A stretch of 64,000 nucleotides of DNA from Actinobacteria bacterium HGW-Actinobacteria-1 (GTDB taxonomy: Bacteria > Actinomycetota > Coriobacteriia > Anaerosomatales > Anaerosomataceae). The stretch is taken from positions 1-64,000 of the forward strand of contig PHFB01000010.1 in the NCBI GenBank assembly GCA_002841355.1. The letters are read 5' to 3'. Each line of letters opens with the position of its first letter. The first letter of the stretch is position 1. Below, piece by piece: positions 39,637 through 49,113 of this stretch. The translations under genes were made by a program, and so were the position numbers. A model generated the notes under the pieces. The model saw only the letters and a list, made by a program, of their open reading frames with translations, ran no database searches and had not been told where the DNA came from.

Positions 39637-40614
39637 ATGCTCAAGTACATTCTTCGTCGAATTCTCCAGATGATTCCGGTCTTCATCGGAGTGACGATCC
39701 TACTCTTCATACTCAAGGCCCCGGGAATCTTGCCCGGCGACCCGATTCGCATGATCACAGGTGAGAAGGAAATCTCGCCCGTGCTGTACCAAACGCTTAT
39801 CGAAGAGAACGGGCTCGACAAACCGCTCGTTCAGCAGTACTTCATCTACCTTGGAAAACTCACACACGGCGATCTGGGCAAGTCATACCAGAAAGATCGT
39901 CCTGTGACCGAGCTCTTCGCGAACACGTATCCCAACACCATCAAGCTGGCGTTTGCAGCAATTGTGGTCGAGATACTCATTGGCGTTGGCGCCGGCATTA
40001 TCTCGGCTATCAAGCAGTACTCGTTCTGGGACGTGCTCGTCACTTTATCCACGTCCATTCTTGTGTCGGTTCCGGTCTTCTGGCTGGGCATGGTGCTCCA
40101 GGTCATCTTCGGCATCGAGATGAAGAAGTGGACCGGAGGAGCGTTCTTCCTACCGATCTCCGGTATGTCGGGTGACCAGTTCCCCGCCTGGGTGCATCTG
40201 ATCTTGCCCGCCGTGACGCTGGCATCGGTCTCCACGGCGTATGCCGCACGCATCATGCGCAGCCAGCTGCTTGAGGTCATGGGCCAGGACTACATCCGCA
40301 CCGCAACGGCAAAGGGCCTGCGGCACAGAAGTGTGGTCTTCAAGCATGCGCTCAAGAACGCGCTTATCCCTGTCGTCACGTTCATCGGCTTGGACCTTGG
40401 GGCCATGATGAGCGGAGCGATCCTGACCGAGACCATCTTCAACTGGCCCGGCGTCGGACTTGAGATCTACCTCGCGATCGGGCAGCGTGACTGGCCTATC
40501 GTCATCGGCGGCGTCATCATCGTGGTGTTCGCTGTCATGATCATCAACCTCCTCGTCGACATCAGCTACGCCTTCCTGGATCCGCGGATCAGGTATGGCG
40601 GAGCGGCAGAGTAG
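39637..40614 (+). CDS. oppB: Oligopeptide ABC transporter permease OppB
   Basis: First permease subunit of the peptide importer. 325 residues with an N-terminal helix (ILRRILQMIPVFIGVTILLF), a periplasmic loop and five further helices. The cytoplasmic EAA loop is visible in DYIRTATAKGLRHRSVVFKHALKNALIPV, where it docks to OppD/OppF. ATG 39637 matches the family start; an earlier in-frame start would include the intergenic hairpin. Confidence 0.93.
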   Translation: MLKYILRRILQMIPVFIGVTILLFILKAPGILPGDPIRMITGEKEISPVLYQTLIEENGLDKPLVQQYFIYLGKLTHGDLGKSYQKDRPVTELFANTYPNTIKLAFAAIVVEILIGVGAGIISAIKQYSFWDVLVTLSTSILVSVPVFWLGMVLQVIFGIEMKKWTGGAFFLPISGMSGDQFPAWVHLILPAVTLASVSTAYAARIMRSQLLEVMGQDYIRTATAKGLRHRSVVFKHALKNALIPVVTFIGLDLGAMMSGAILTETIFNWPGVGLEIYLAIGQRDWPIVIGGVIIVVFAVMIINLLVDISYAFLDPRIRYGGAAE

Positions 40615-40622
40615 GGGCGACC

Positions 40623-41612
40623 ATGACAGACAGACACATACACGATCCCCTTCGCGAAGAGGGTCACCCCATCAAGGACTACCGGAGCGGTATCCCCGCG
40701 ACGCCTCCGTCCGAGGATGTCACGAATGCGGATCTCTCTTCGGCCGCGAGCCGGACATTGTGGGGCGACGCCTGGCGGCGCCTGCGTCGCAACAAGCTCG
40801 CTATGGCCGGTCTCATCTGGGCGATTCTCATTGTCGTGGTCGCGTTGTCTGCGGACCTGTGGGTGCCGCAGCGTTATGGCGATCCGGAACTCATCGACTC
40901 GACAACGGTCGTTGAGCGCATGCTGCTCAAGCCGAGCGTCGAGCATCCGTTCGGAACCGATCGTCTCGGGCGCGACATTCTTGGCCGCGTCATCTATGGT
41001 GCCCGTGTCTCGCTTGCGGTCGGCATCGTCGCCGAGTCTATCTCGGTGATCATCGGCCTCATTCTCGGGGCGCTCGCCGCCTACTACGGCAAGTGGTGGG
41101 ATACGCTGATCATGCGATTGGCGGACATCTTCCTTGCGTTCCCGTACATCCTGTTCGCCATTGCGCTCATCGCGGTACTCGGCAGGGGCTACATCAACGT
41201 CTTCATCGCCATCGGCATCCTTGGGTGGCCGACGATCGCCCGTGTCTTCCGCAGCTCGATACTCTCCGTCAAGGAGAACGAGTACGTCGACGCCGCCCGC
41301 GCGCTGGGAGCATCAGACTTGCGGATCATGTCACGGCACATCATGCCGAACGCCGTTGCGCCCATCATCGTGTACTCGACGATGAGCGTCGGTGGCGCGA
41401 TCCTCACCGAGGCGGCGCTGTCCTTCCTCGGCATGGGCGTTCAACCGCCGACTCCGTCGTGGGGACTGATGCTGTCCGAGGCACGCGCGTACCTGTTCAC
41501 GGCTCCGTGGCTCATGATCTACCCGGGCGCCGCAATTCTGACGACCGTCCTGGCCTTCGTCTTGCTCGGTGACGGCCTTCGGGACGCACTCGACGTGAAG
41601 CTGAAGGACTAG
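40623..41612 (+). CDS. oppC: Oligopeptide ABC transporter permease OppC
   Basis: Second permease subunit, 329 residues. A soluble N-terminal segment of about 60 residues precedes the first helix (LAMAGLIWAILIVVVALSA). The PFGTDRLGRDILGRVIYGARVSL block and the EAA loop EYVDAARALGASDLRIMSRHIMPNAVAPIIV are typical of OppC/DppC. It starts 9 bp after oppB and ends 3 bp before oppD. Confidence 0.94.
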   Translation: MTDRHIHDPLREEGHPIKDYRSGIPATPPSEDVTNADLSSAASRTLWGDAWRRLRRNKLAMAGLIWAILIVVVALSADLWVPQRYGDPELIDSTTVVERMLLKPSVEHPFGTDRLGRDILGRVIYGARVSLAVGIVAESISVIIGLILGALAAYYGKWWDTLIMRLADIFLAFPYILFAIALIAVLGRGYINVFIAIGILGWPTIARVFRSSILSVKENEYVDAARALGASDLRIMSRHIMPNAVAPIIVYSTMSVGGAILTEAALSFLGMGVQPPTPSWGLMLSEARAYLFTAPWLMIYPGAAILTTVLAFVLLGDGLRDALDVKLKD

Positions 41613-41614
41613 CC

Positions 41615-42622
41615 ATGGAAACCCTACTCAGCGTGAAAGATCTCAAGACGTACTTCACGACCCGAGACGGGATCGTGAAGGCGGTTGACGGTGTTTCGTT
41701 CGACCTGCATCCCAGCGAGACGCTTGGCGTTGTCGGGGAGTCGGGATCGGGCAAGTCCGTGACGGCTATGTCCATCATGCGTCTCATCCAGGGTCCGCAA
41801 GGCAAGATCGAAGCTGGTTCGATCACCTTCCGTGACCAGGACGTTCTGGCGATGGACGAGGAAGAGGTCCGTCACCTTCGTGGCGACCGCATCGCGATGA
41901 TCTTCCAGGACCCGATGACGTCACTGAACCCGGTCTTCCGGGTGGGCGACCAGATAGCCGAGTCGCTCATCATCCACAAAGGCATGAACAAGAAGGAGTC
42001 ATTCGCCAGGGCCATAGAGCTGCTTGAGCTCGTCGGTATTCCGAAGCCCGAAAGCCGCGCGAAGGACTATCCCCACCAGTTCTCGGGCGGTATGCGGCAG
42101 CGCGCGATGATCGCTATGGCGCTCGCCTGCGATCCGGACATCCTCATCGCCGACGAGCCGACGACAGCGCTCGACGTCACGATTCAGGCTCAGATTCTCG
42201 AGCTCATGATGGAGCTGCAGCGCAGGACCGGCTCGGCGATCATCATGATCACACACGACCTGGGCGTCGTGGCTGACATGGCAGACCGTGTGCTGGTCAT
42301 GTACGCCGGCCGCCCTGTCGAGTTCGGCACAGCGGACGAGGTCTTCTACAAGCCGCAGCATCCGTACACCTGGGGGCTCCTGGACAGCCTGCCAAGGCAC
42401 GATATCGATGAGAAAGGCAACCTGTGTCCGATCCAGGGTCAGCCGCCAAGCCTCATCAACGTTCCCACGGGCTGTGCGTTCAATCCGAGATGCCCCTATG
42501 CAAAGGACAGGTGTCGGACAGAGGTGCCTCAGATTCGTGATATCGAAGGGAAGCATGGCGCCGCGTGTCACTTCGCAGGTGACGTGGACTTCTTCCGTGG
42601 ATGTGCGGGGGTGACCTCGTGA
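41615..42622 (+). CDS. oppD: Oligopeptide ABC transporter ATP-binding protein OppD
   Basis: ATPase subunit with Walker A GESGSGKS near residue 43, Q-loop [10 protein letters not shown], signature FSGGMRQR, Walker [12 protein letters not shown] and the switch His in ITHDLG. The C-terminal extension has [15 protein letters not shown], the cysteine cluster that binds iron-sulfur in many OppD/DppD proteins. 335 residues. Its TGA overlaps the oppF GTG. Confidence 0.95.
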   Translation: METLLSVKDLKTYFTTRDGIVKAVDGVSFDLHPSETLGVVGESGSGKSVTAMSIMRLIQGPQGKIEAGSITFRDQDVLAMDEEEVRHLRGDRIAMIFQDPMTSLNPVFRVGDQIAESLIIHKGMNKKESFARAIELLELVGIPKPESRAKDYPHQFSGGMRQRAMIAMALACDPDILIADEPTTALDVTIQAQILELMMELQRRTGSAIIMITHDLGVVADMADRVLVMYAGRPVEFGTADEVFYKPQHPYTWGLLDSLPRHDIDEKGNLCPIQGQPPSLINVPTGCAFNPRCPYAKDRCRTEVPQIRDIEGKHGAACHFAGDVDFFRGCAGVTS

Positions 42623-43659
42623 GCACGATTCTCTCAGTCAAAAACCTGAAGAAGTACTTCCCGGTCAGCCAGGGTCTCCTGATGTCGAAGCTCGGCGCTC
42701 ACGTAAGCGCCGTCGATGACATCTCCTTCGACGTCGAGCAGGGCGAGACGCTCGGCCTGGTCGGCGAATCAGGCTGTGGCAAGTCCACTACCGGTCGGTG
42801 CGTCATCCGACTGCTCGAGCCGACTTCGGGTTCCGTCGAGTTCGAGGGTACTGATGTCGGTGCACTGCGCGGCAAAGCTCTGAAGGCATTCCGCCGAGAA
42901 GTGCAGTTCATCTTCCAAGACCCGTACGCCTCGCTCAACCCGCGCATGACGGTCGGCGAGATCGTGTGGGAGCCGCTGGTCATCCACAAGATCGGCACAC
43001 CTGAAGAGCGCCGAGAGAAGGCACGCGAGCTTCTCGAGGTCGTCGGGTTGAACCCTGAGCATATCAACCGGTATCCGCACGAGTTCTCGGGCGGTCAGCG
43101 CCAGCGGATCGGCATCGCGCGTGCGCTCGCGCTCCGGCCGAAGCTCATCATCTGCGACGAGCCGGTCTCAGCGCTCGACGTCTCCATCCAGGCCCAGGTC
43201 ATCAACCTTCTCGACGAGCTGCAGGACAAGTTCGGGCTTACGTACCTGTTCATCGCTCACGACCTGTCCGTGGTCCGGCATATCTCGGACCGCATCGCAG
43301 TCATGTATCTCGGCAAGATCGTGGAGATCGGCGATTGGAAGGGTCTGTACGACGAGCCCTACCATCCGTACACGCAGTCGCTGCTGTCTGCTGTTCCGGT
43401 GCCCGATCCCGAGAAGCAGCGTGCCAGGCGCAGGATCATCCTTGAAGGTGACGTCCCGAGCCCGATCAATCCGCCGTCAGGCTGCCGCTTCCATACGCGG
43501 TGCCCGATCGCGCAGCCGATTTGTTCACAGCAGGAGCCGGAACTGAAAGAGGTTGCACCCGGTCACAGAGCCGCGTGTCACTTCGCTGCGGTCAATCCGA
43601 TCCCTGTTGACCGTCAGCGGGTTTCGACGACTGCTGAGGATAGTGGCGCTACGGGCTAG
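42619..43659 (+). CDS. oppF: Oligopeptide ABC transporter ATP-binding protein OppF
   Basis: Second ATPase subunit pairing with OppD. Walker [11 protein letters not shown]-loop [12 protein letters not shown], signature [15 protein letters not shown], Walker [12 protein letters not shown], switch FIAHDLSVV. The C-terminal cysteine motif [15 protein letters not shown] is present. GTG 42619 (346 residues) follows GCGGGGG; an ATG at 42601 in frame is possible but lies further into oppD. End of the opp operon, just before the tRNA promoter. Confidence 0.94.
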   Translation: MSTILSVKNLKKYFPVSQGLLMSKLGAHVSAVDDISFDVEQGETLGLVGESGCGKSTTGRCVIRLLEPTSGSVEFEGTDVGALRGKALKAFRREVQFIFQDPYASLNPRMTVGEIVWEPLVIHKIGTPEERREKARELLEVVGLNPEHINRYPHEFSGGQRQRIGIARALALRPKLIICDEPVSALDVSIQAQVINLLDELQDKFGLTYLFIAHDLSVVRHISDRIAVMYLGKIVEIGDWKGLYDEPYHPYTQSLLSAVPVPDPEKQRARRRIILEGDVPSPINPPSGCRFHTRCPIAQPICSQQEPELKEVAPGHRAACHFAAVNPIPVDRQRVSTTAEDSGATG

Positions 43660-43685
43660 GCAGGGCGCGAAAGCATTGCTATACT
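43657..43685 (+). promoter_or_regulatory. Promoter of tRNA-Leu
   Basis: TAGGCA (43657-43662; 4 of 6 to TTGACA), a 17-bp spacer and TATACT (43680-43685). Transcription would begin about 25 nt before the mature tRNA. Confidence 0.6.
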
Positions 43686-43717
43686 TCCGTTCGCTGCCCT
43701 TCGGGGCAACGATGTAT

Positions 43718-43803
43718 GTCGAAGTGGCGGAACGGCAGACGCGCTAGGTTGAGGGCCTAGTGAGGGCAACCTCGTGAGGGTTCAAATCCCTCCTTCGACA
43801 CCA
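43718..43803 (+). tRNA. tRNA-Leu (anticodon GAG)
   Basis: Acceptor arms GTCGAAG (43718-43724) and CTTCGAC (43793-43799) pair fully; discriminator A43800, then encoded CCA. The anticodon stem CTAGG/CCTAG encloses TTGAGGG, anticodon GAG, reading CUC/CUU. The long variable arm (GAGGGCAACCTC) and GAGGG-TTCAAAT-CCCTC T-arm are typical of a class II leucine tRNA. Confidence 0.97.
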
Positions 43804-43815
43804 TGATAGTTACCG

Positions 43816-43842
43816 GGAGCCCCCTACTGCAGGGGGCTCCTT
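43816..43842. terminator. Terminator between tRNA-Leu and the convergent PP2C gene
   Basis: GGAGCCCCCT (43816-43825) pairs perfectly with AGGGGGCTCC (43831-43840) around ACTGC, followed by TT. It can serve the tRNA and the leftward phosphatase gene. Confidence 0.85.
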
Positions 43843-43853
43843 GCATTCCCGGA

Positions 43854-45887
43854 TCAGTGAGGCGGAATCAGCGCAGCCGCAACTATCGCGATGTCGTCGG
43901 TGTGCACGTCCTGAGAGAACGTCACCACCTCGGTCATCAGCGTATCCACGATGAGCTGCGGATCTGCATCGCGCATCATGTCGAGCGTCTGGTGGATACG
44001 TTCTTCCCCGAAGAACTCCTTCCCGCGGCGTGCATCGGGAAGTCCATCGCTGAAGATGACGAACGCATCGCCCGGATTGAGGGCGATGCTGAATTGCTCG
44101 AACGTGGCGTCGGACCATATGCCGAGCGGACGGTTCCGCAGGGCATCGTGTCTGATGCACCCCGTGGGGGTGCACACGTACGGATCCGGGTGACCTGCGC
44201 TACAGAGATCGACGATTCCAGTGCGGGTGTCGATGACGGCGTACGTCGCCGTCGCGAAGATGCCCTCCGGGAGCAGCCGCACGAGCGCCTCGTTTGCAGA
44301 CGCAAGAGTAGTGGCCGGTGTTGCATCGATCAAGCTGAACGCGTGCAGCGTCGTCCTGACGATGGAGCTCGTCGCAGCCGCTTCGATGCCCTTGCCGGAT
44401 ACGTCGCCGAGAACGATCGCTATGCGGCCCTCGTCGACCTGGAAGGCGTCGTAGAAGTCGCCGCCGATCTTCGCAAGCTCGTCAGCCGACCGATAGCCGT
44501 GCCCGAGCGCCAGCCCCGGGAGCTGCTCCGGGAACGTCAGCATCGCTCCCTGGAGCGTATCGGCGATCTCGCGCTGTGCCGCGTACTGTCGCGCATTCTC
44601 GAACGCCAGGGCGAGGGAAATCGCGAGTCGTACCGCGAACTCGCGATCGGTGTCCCGGAACTCGCGGTCGGCCCTCTGAAGGTGGAAGCTCAGGATGCCA
44701 AACACCTTGCCGGCGCTCGAGAGCGGCACCGTGAGAAGCCCCCTGATTCCGAGACGGATCGCGAAGTCGGTGTCTACCCGGGTATCCTCAAGCGCGTCAC
44801 GAACGACGAGTGGGGTGTTGGATTCCGCCGCGATGTCCAGATGCCGAGCAGTGGCTGTATCGAGCAGGGTGTCGATCGAGCTCTCGGGCAGTCTGTAGAT
44901 GTGCTTCACGCGCCAGCCGTTGTCTTCGCGGAGGCTGATAGCCGCGGAATCCGCGTGTACCGCTTGGGCGGCTCCCAGAAGCGCTCGCTCGAGAATCTCA
45001 TCGAGGTCAAGCGTGGAGTTCACAGCGGTGTCGATCACCGAGAGCGTCTGCGCGAGCTCTGCTTCGCGTCGAATACGCGACTCGCGCTCACTGAGCGCGG
45101 CATTCGTCTCGGCTAACTCGCGGAACAGCACTTCATGCGGCTCGGTGAGCGCAGTCTCGATGATGGCCTTGTAGAGCAGGTAGACGGCGAGGATTCGGGT
45201 GTAGTGGCCCACGAGGTTGAGTACTCCGTAGGCGTCCGAGTACAGCGTGAAGCTAAGTTCCGAAACGATGGTCACTGCGATTGACCATGACAGGAAGCCA
45301 AGCACGCGCGGTTGGAATCGTGCGGCGTTGCGTCGCAAGAGGAACATCGCGACAAGGAAGACCGTGCAGATCGCGTACTCGGCGCCGATCTTGAAGGGCG
45401 TGAGCCCGTTTGCATTCAGGCAATGCGGAAACACTCGCCACCAGAAGACCATCGCGAATACGAGCGCGACTGCCACGGCCCAAGCGCCGACCACGCGCCG
45501 CAGGTTGAGTCCCTTCCCAAGCATCCACGGCGCAATCACCAGCGCGATCGCCTGCATGGTGCGCGCGGCAATCCACAGCTGCGTGGGCGTATCGAGCGTT
45601 GTGCCTGCAATGATACCGACGCCCTTGTAGGTGAAGAGGTGCGCCGCGTCCACGCAGCCGATGGCGAGAGATGCAACGCCAAGGAAGAGCAGATACTCGT
45701 TCTGGACGAATCGCCGACTGTTCCAGATGACCATGAACACACACGCTGACACCACGATTGCGAAGAGCTCCGCGATGCTGTGGAAGAGCAGGTAGCTTCC
45801 GACACGCGCCAGATAGAGCAGTGCGAGCACGCACGCGGCAGCAAGGGCTCCGACCACGGACTCTCGCGATGGGCGTCGTATATCCAT
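43854..45887 (-). CDS. MASE3-like/GAF/PP2C (SpoIIE-type) signalling phosphatase
   Basis: A 677-residue membrane sensor. About seven to eight N-terminal helices (residues 12-250) resemble a MASE3 module (AAHLFTYKGVGIIAG). A GAF domain follows (about 285-430: LSVIDTAVNSTLDLDEILERALLGAAQAV), then a SpoIIE/RsbU PP2C phosphatase with metal-binding GGDFYD, VLGDVSGKGIEAA, LCSAGHPDP and FSDGLPDA. Such proteins usually dephosphorylate an anti-anti-sigma factor, but no STAS or RsbW gene is in the window. A TAGAAT lies only a few bases before the start, so its leader may be very short. Confidence 0.88.
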   Translation of the reverse strand: MDIRRPSRESVVGALAAACVLALLYLARVGSYLLFHSIAELFAIVVSACVFMVIWNSRRFVQNEYLLFLGVASLAIGCVDAAHLFTYKGVGIIAGTTLDTPTQLWIAARTMQAIALVIAPWMLGKGLNLRRVVGAWAVAVALVFAMVFWWRVFPHCLNANGLTPFKIGAEYAICTVFLVAMFLLRRNAARFQPRVLGFLSWSIAVTIVSELSFTLYSDAYGVLNLVGHYTRILAVYLLYKAIIETALTEPHEVLFRELAETNAALSERESRIRREAELAQTLSVIDTAVNSTLDLDEILERALLGAAQAVHADSAAISLREDNGWRVKHIYRLPESSIDTLLDTATARHLDIAAESNTPLVVRDALEDTRVDTDFAIRLGIRGLLTVPLSSAGKVFGILSFHLQRADREFRDTDREFAVRLAISLALAFENARQYAAQREIADTLQGAMLTFPEQLPGLALGHGYRSADELAKIGGDFYDAFQVDEGRIAIVLGDVSGKGIEAAATSSIVRTTLHAFSLIDATPATTLASANEALVRLLPEGIFATATYAVIDTRTGIVDLCSAGHPDPYVCTPTGCIRHDALRNRPLGIWSDATFEQFSIALNPGDAFVIFSDGLPDARRGKEFFGEERIHQTLDMMRDADPQLIVDTLMTEVVTFSQDVHTDDIAIVAAALIPPH

Positions 45888-45971
45888 ATTCAGGATTCTA
45901 GCAGGTGGTTCTCAAGGTCCGGTACGTGGCGGCTATACTGGTCTCTGTGTTCCAGGAGACGGGGGAGGCCC

Positions 45972-46646
45972 GTGATAGAGGTTGTTCGCATCGACATCGG
46001 TTCCGGGGGGCTCCCTTCGTGCTCGCGTTGCGGCACGCCAAGCGCGGCGACATTCCATTCTCCAACTGACGTGATCGCAAGAATCGCGAAGGCCGGCGTC
46101 GATTCCAACGCCGTACTGATGTTGAGCGGAGCCGAGGCATTCGGGCACGCGGCGCTGCCCGAGATCATTGGGACTGCCGTTGCCGCCGGATGGCGTCGAA
46201 TCGGGCTGCAGACCGCGGGCGGGCTTCTGACTGTGGGCGGAAACGCACCGGGAGTCCTTCACGCAGGTGTGCGGCACTTCGAGGTCGTCATCGTGCCGAG
46301 CGACTCATCTACCCTGGCTGGCGACGGACCTGCGCCGCTTGACGGCATTCGCGAACTCGTCGCGGCGGCATCGGCCGCCGACGTGCGCATCGCCGTGACT
46401 GCCGTCCTTCCGACCTGTCGCCACGGCGTCGCGGCGCTCCCATCCGCGGTGGCCGCTCTTGCTGCCGCCGGTGTCGGTTCCATACACATCGTCGCAGAGT
46501 CCGAGGCGTGCAGCGGGCCTCGAGCGCTCGCGGCAGTGGTCGCCGCGTGCGACACGGGAGTCGTGAACGCAGTCTGGGTGGACGTAAGCGGCGTCGATCT
46601 TCCCCTCGGGCATGCGATGCACCGCGCGACAGAGGTGGTCTCGTGA
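45972..46646 (+). CDS. Degenerate radical-SAM-like protein lacking the cluster motif
   Basis: A 224-residue protein that reads like the TIM-barrel part of a radical SAM enzyme: MLSGAEAFGHAALPEIIGTAVAAGWRRIGLQTAGGLL corresponds to the usual GGEP...TNG strands. Yet the CxxxCxxC iron-sulfur motif is absent; only CSRC (Cys17, Cys20) stands near its place, so cluster chemistry is doubtful. GTG 45972 has GGGGAGG upstream, and TATACT at 45934-45939 may be its -10. Its TGA overlaps the GTG of the genuine radical SAM gene that follows, so the two probably work together. Function unknown. Confidence 0.7.
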   Translation: MIEVVRIDIGSGGLPSCSRCGTPSAATFHSPTDVIARIAKAGVDSNAVLMLSGAEAFGHAALPEIIGTAVAAGWRRIGLQTAGGLLTVGGNAPGVLHAGVRHFEVVIVPSDSSTLAGDGPAPLDGIRELVAAASAADVRIAVTAVLPTCRHGVAALPSAVAALAAAGVGSIHIVAESEACSGPRALAAVVAACDTGVVNAVWVDVSGVDLPLGHAMHRATEVVS

Positions 46647-47911
46647 GCGACGTGCTGAAGGTCGCGCTGCTCGCGATGAATGCGCCTGGCTATCAGTCGC
46701 TCGCGCTCGGGTATCTTCGTGCGTACGCGCAGGCTGACGACCGGCTTAAAGGCCGAGTCGGCTTTCAGACGCTTGACCTGACCACCGACATCGACCCCTG
46801 GTGGGCGGCGTACCGTGTTCTCGAGCTGCAGCCCGACGTGCTTGGCGTCTCCGTCACGTGTTGGAGTGCCCGAGCAGTCTACGACTTGTGTCGCGTGGTG
46901 AAGTCCGCGCAGCCCCACGTCCGTATCGTGCTTGGCGGTCCCGAGGTGGGCCCAATCGCGCCGCACGTGCTGGAGTCGCACCCCGAGATCGACGACGTGG
47001 TTCGCGGTGAAGGGGAGGTCACCTTTGCCGAGTACCTCCGTGCAGTCGCGACGAATCGAGATGTGTGGCGTGTCGAGGGCGTCACGGCCCGCAGAACCGA
47101 CGGCGCGATCATCTCGGCGCCTGATCGGGCGCTCATCGCCGACCTGGACTCGATCCCTTCACCGTACCTGACAGGCGTGATGACCCCGGTGGACGGCGCC
47201 GGCTACATAGAGAGTTACCGGGGCTGTCCGCATCGGTGCGGCTACTGTTTCGAGGGCAAGGGGTACGGCCGCATCCGATCGTTCTCAGAGGCGAGGATCG
47301 AGGCGGAGATACGTGCGCTCGTGGAGACTCACGACGTTACGTCGTTCTCCTTCATAGATCCGGTGTTCAACCTCACGGACGAGCGCCTCGCGTTCCTCTC
47401 GGCAACGCTTGCACCGTACGCGCAGCGGGGCATTCGGCTTCACACGGTCGAGGTCGACATCGAGCGAATCGACGACGCCGGTGCTGCGTTGCTTGCCGAG
47501 GCAGGTGTCGCTTCGGTCGAGACCGGTCCGCAGAGTGTCGGCGTCGCAGCGCTCGCAGAGTGCCACCGCCGCTTCGACGCCGAGCGCTTCTCGGCAGGAG
47601 TTGCGGCGCTCCGTCGTCACGGGATATCGGTCGAGTGCGATCTGATCGTGGGGTTGCCGGGCGACACCGTCGAGGACTTCTTCGACGGAATGCGATTCTG
47701 CTTCGCGCTTGATCCGGGCAAGGTGCAGACATCGACGCTTCACGTTCTGCCGGGCACCGACCTGTGGCAGCGTGCCGAGGAGCTCGGACTCGTCTTCGAC
47801 GCCGAGCCTCCGCACGAGATCATCGCGACGGCGACGATAGGGTACGCCGATCTGCGGCGTGCTGAAGTGCGCGCGACATGGCTGCAACGCCAGTACGAAT
47901 CGCGTATCTAG
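46643..47911 (+). CDS. B12-binding domain radical SAM protein
   Basis: A 422-residue enzyme with an N-terminal cobalamin-binding Rossmann fold (VLGVSVTCWSARAVYDLCRVVK...VLGGPEVGPIAPHVLE) and a radical SAM domain with the cluster motif YRGCPHRCGYC (CxxxCxxC) near residue 195. ETGPQS and the LIVGLPGDTVEDF strand are typical of the B12-dependent class (BchE/methyltransferase group). The DXHXXG cobalamin motif is not seen, as in many of this class. Reaction unknown. It overlaps the degenerate partner upstream and is followed 10 bp later by an aminotransferase. Confidence 0.88.
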   Translation: MSDVLKVALLAMNAPGYQSLALGYLRAYAQADDRLKGRVGFQTLDLTTDIDPWWAAYRVLELQPDVLGVSVTCWSARAVYDLCRVVKSAQPHVRIVLGGPEVGPIAPHVLESHPEIDDVVRGEGEVTFAEYLRAVATNRDVWRVEGVTARRTDGAIISAPDRALIADLDSIPSPYLTGVMTPVDGAGYIESYRGCPHRCGYCFEGKGYGRIRSFSEARIEAEIRALVETHDVTSFSFIDPVFNLTDERLAFLSATLAPYAQRGIRLHTVEVDIERIDDAGAALLAEAGVASVETGPQSVGVAALAECHRRFDAERFSAGVAALRRHGISVECDLIVGLPGDTVEDFFDGMRFCFALDPGKVQTSTLHVLPGTDLWQRAEELGLVFDAEPPHEIIATATIGYADLRRAEVRATWLQRQYESRI

Positions 47912-47921
47912 AGGAGGGCTT

Positions 47922-49079
47922 GTGGACGAGGTTTCCCGCAGGGCGAGAGCGATACGCCCGTTCGTAGTCATGGATGTCGTCGCGCGCGCCAAGGAGCTTG
48001 CTGCTTCCGGGCGCGACATCGTTCGGATGGAGATCGGCGATCCTGACTTCCCGACGCCCGATGTCATCAAGCGCGCTGCCGAGGCGGCCATGGAGGCAGG
48101 CGACACGGGATACACGCAGTCAGCCGGCCTTCCCGACTTGCGCGATGCGATTCGCGATCACTACGCGGCAGCGTACGGCGTCACGATCGATCCCGAGGAT
48201 GTGATCGTCACACAAGGCACATCCCCGGCAATGCTCCTGCTGTTCGGCGCGCTGCTCGATCCAGGCGATGAGGTGATCATCTCCGATCCGTGCTATCCAG
48301 CGTACTCGAATTACATTTCGTTCCTTGGCGGCGTGCCTGTGCCCGTTCGTGTCCGGGCCGAGGAGGGATTCCGTTTCCGGATCAGCGAAGTCCGCGATGC
48401 GATCACGCCTAGAACCAAGGCGATCATGATCAATTCGCCAGCGAATCCCATGGGAACGGTGCTTGGGCCCGAGGACCTCGCTGCACTGGCGACCCTCGCC
48501 GAGGAGACCGGCATATGGATCGCGAGCGATGAGATCTACCACGGTTTGCAGTTCGACGGTCCATCCAGGTCGATTCTCGAGTTCACCGACCGCGCGTTTG
48601 TCTTGAACGGCTTCTCAAAGGCGTATGCGATGACGGGATGGCGACTCGGCTATCTCATCGCGCCCCGCCAGTTCGTTCGCCCTGCCGAGGTCATCCAGCA
48701 GAACTTCTTCCTGTGCGCGAATCACTTCGTGCAGGTTGCTGGTACGGTGGCGCTGCTCGAGGCGCAGGGGGAGGTTGCCCGCATGCGCGACGAGTACGAC
48801 GCGCGCCGCCGGTACCTGGTTCCCGCGCTCAGGGAGGTCGGTCTCTCCATCGCCGTTGAGCCGACGGGCGCATTCTACGTGTTCGCTGATGCGCGATGCT
48901 GGGGGAGCGACTCGCTAGCGCTGTCGGGTCGGTTGCTCGAGGAGGCAGGCGTTGCCGTCGCGCCTGGCGTTGACTTTGGCCCCGGGGGCGAGGGATTCCT
49001 GCGCTTCAGCTACGCAACATCGCTCGACCGGCTCCAGGAGGGCGTGCGTCGCCTGAAATCCTGGGCGCAACAGCTCTAG
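47922..49079 (+). CDS. Class I/II pyridoxal-phosphate aminotransferase
   Basis: Fold-type I aminotransferase of 385 residues, close to aspartate or alanine aminotransferases of the subgroup I-gamma type. MEIGDPDFPTPD binds substrate, INSPANPMGTV is the NPxG motif, SDEIYHGLQFDG holds the Asp and Tyr for PLP, and the Schiff-base lysine is in LNGFSKAYAMTGWRLGYL. The C-terminal Arg for the carboxylate lies in FLRFSYA. GTG 47922 has GAGGAGGG immediately upstream. Likely in one operon with the radical SAM pair; the exact amino acid is not readable. Confidence 0.92.
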   Translation: MDEVSRRARAIRPFVVMDVVARAKELAASGRDIVRMEIGDPDFPTPDVIKRAAEAAMEAGDTGYTQSAGLPDLRDAIRDHYAAAYGVTIDPEDVIVTQGTSPAMLLLFGALLDPGDEVIISDPCYPAYSNYISFLGGVPVPVRVRAEEGFRFRISEVRDAITPRTKAIMINSPANPMGTVLGPEDLAALATLAEETGIWIASDEIYHGLQFDGPSRSILEFTDRAFVLNGFSKAYAMTGWRLGYLIAPRQFVRPAEVIQQNFFLCANHFVQVAGTVALLEAQGEVARMRDEYDARRRYLVPALREVGLSIAVEPTGAFYVFADARCWGSDSLALSGRLLEEAGVAVAPGVDFGPGGEGFLRFSYATSLDRLQEGVRRLKSWAQQL

Positions 49080-49113
49080 TGTCCACCAACACGACAGAGG
49101 ATGGGGTGTAGAC

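Noticed and set aside
43717-43800. Alternative tRNA 5' end using TGTCGAA as acceptor
   Set aside because: It would leave C as discriminator and break the CCA; shifting one base gives a full 7-bp acceptor, discriminator A and encoded CCA.
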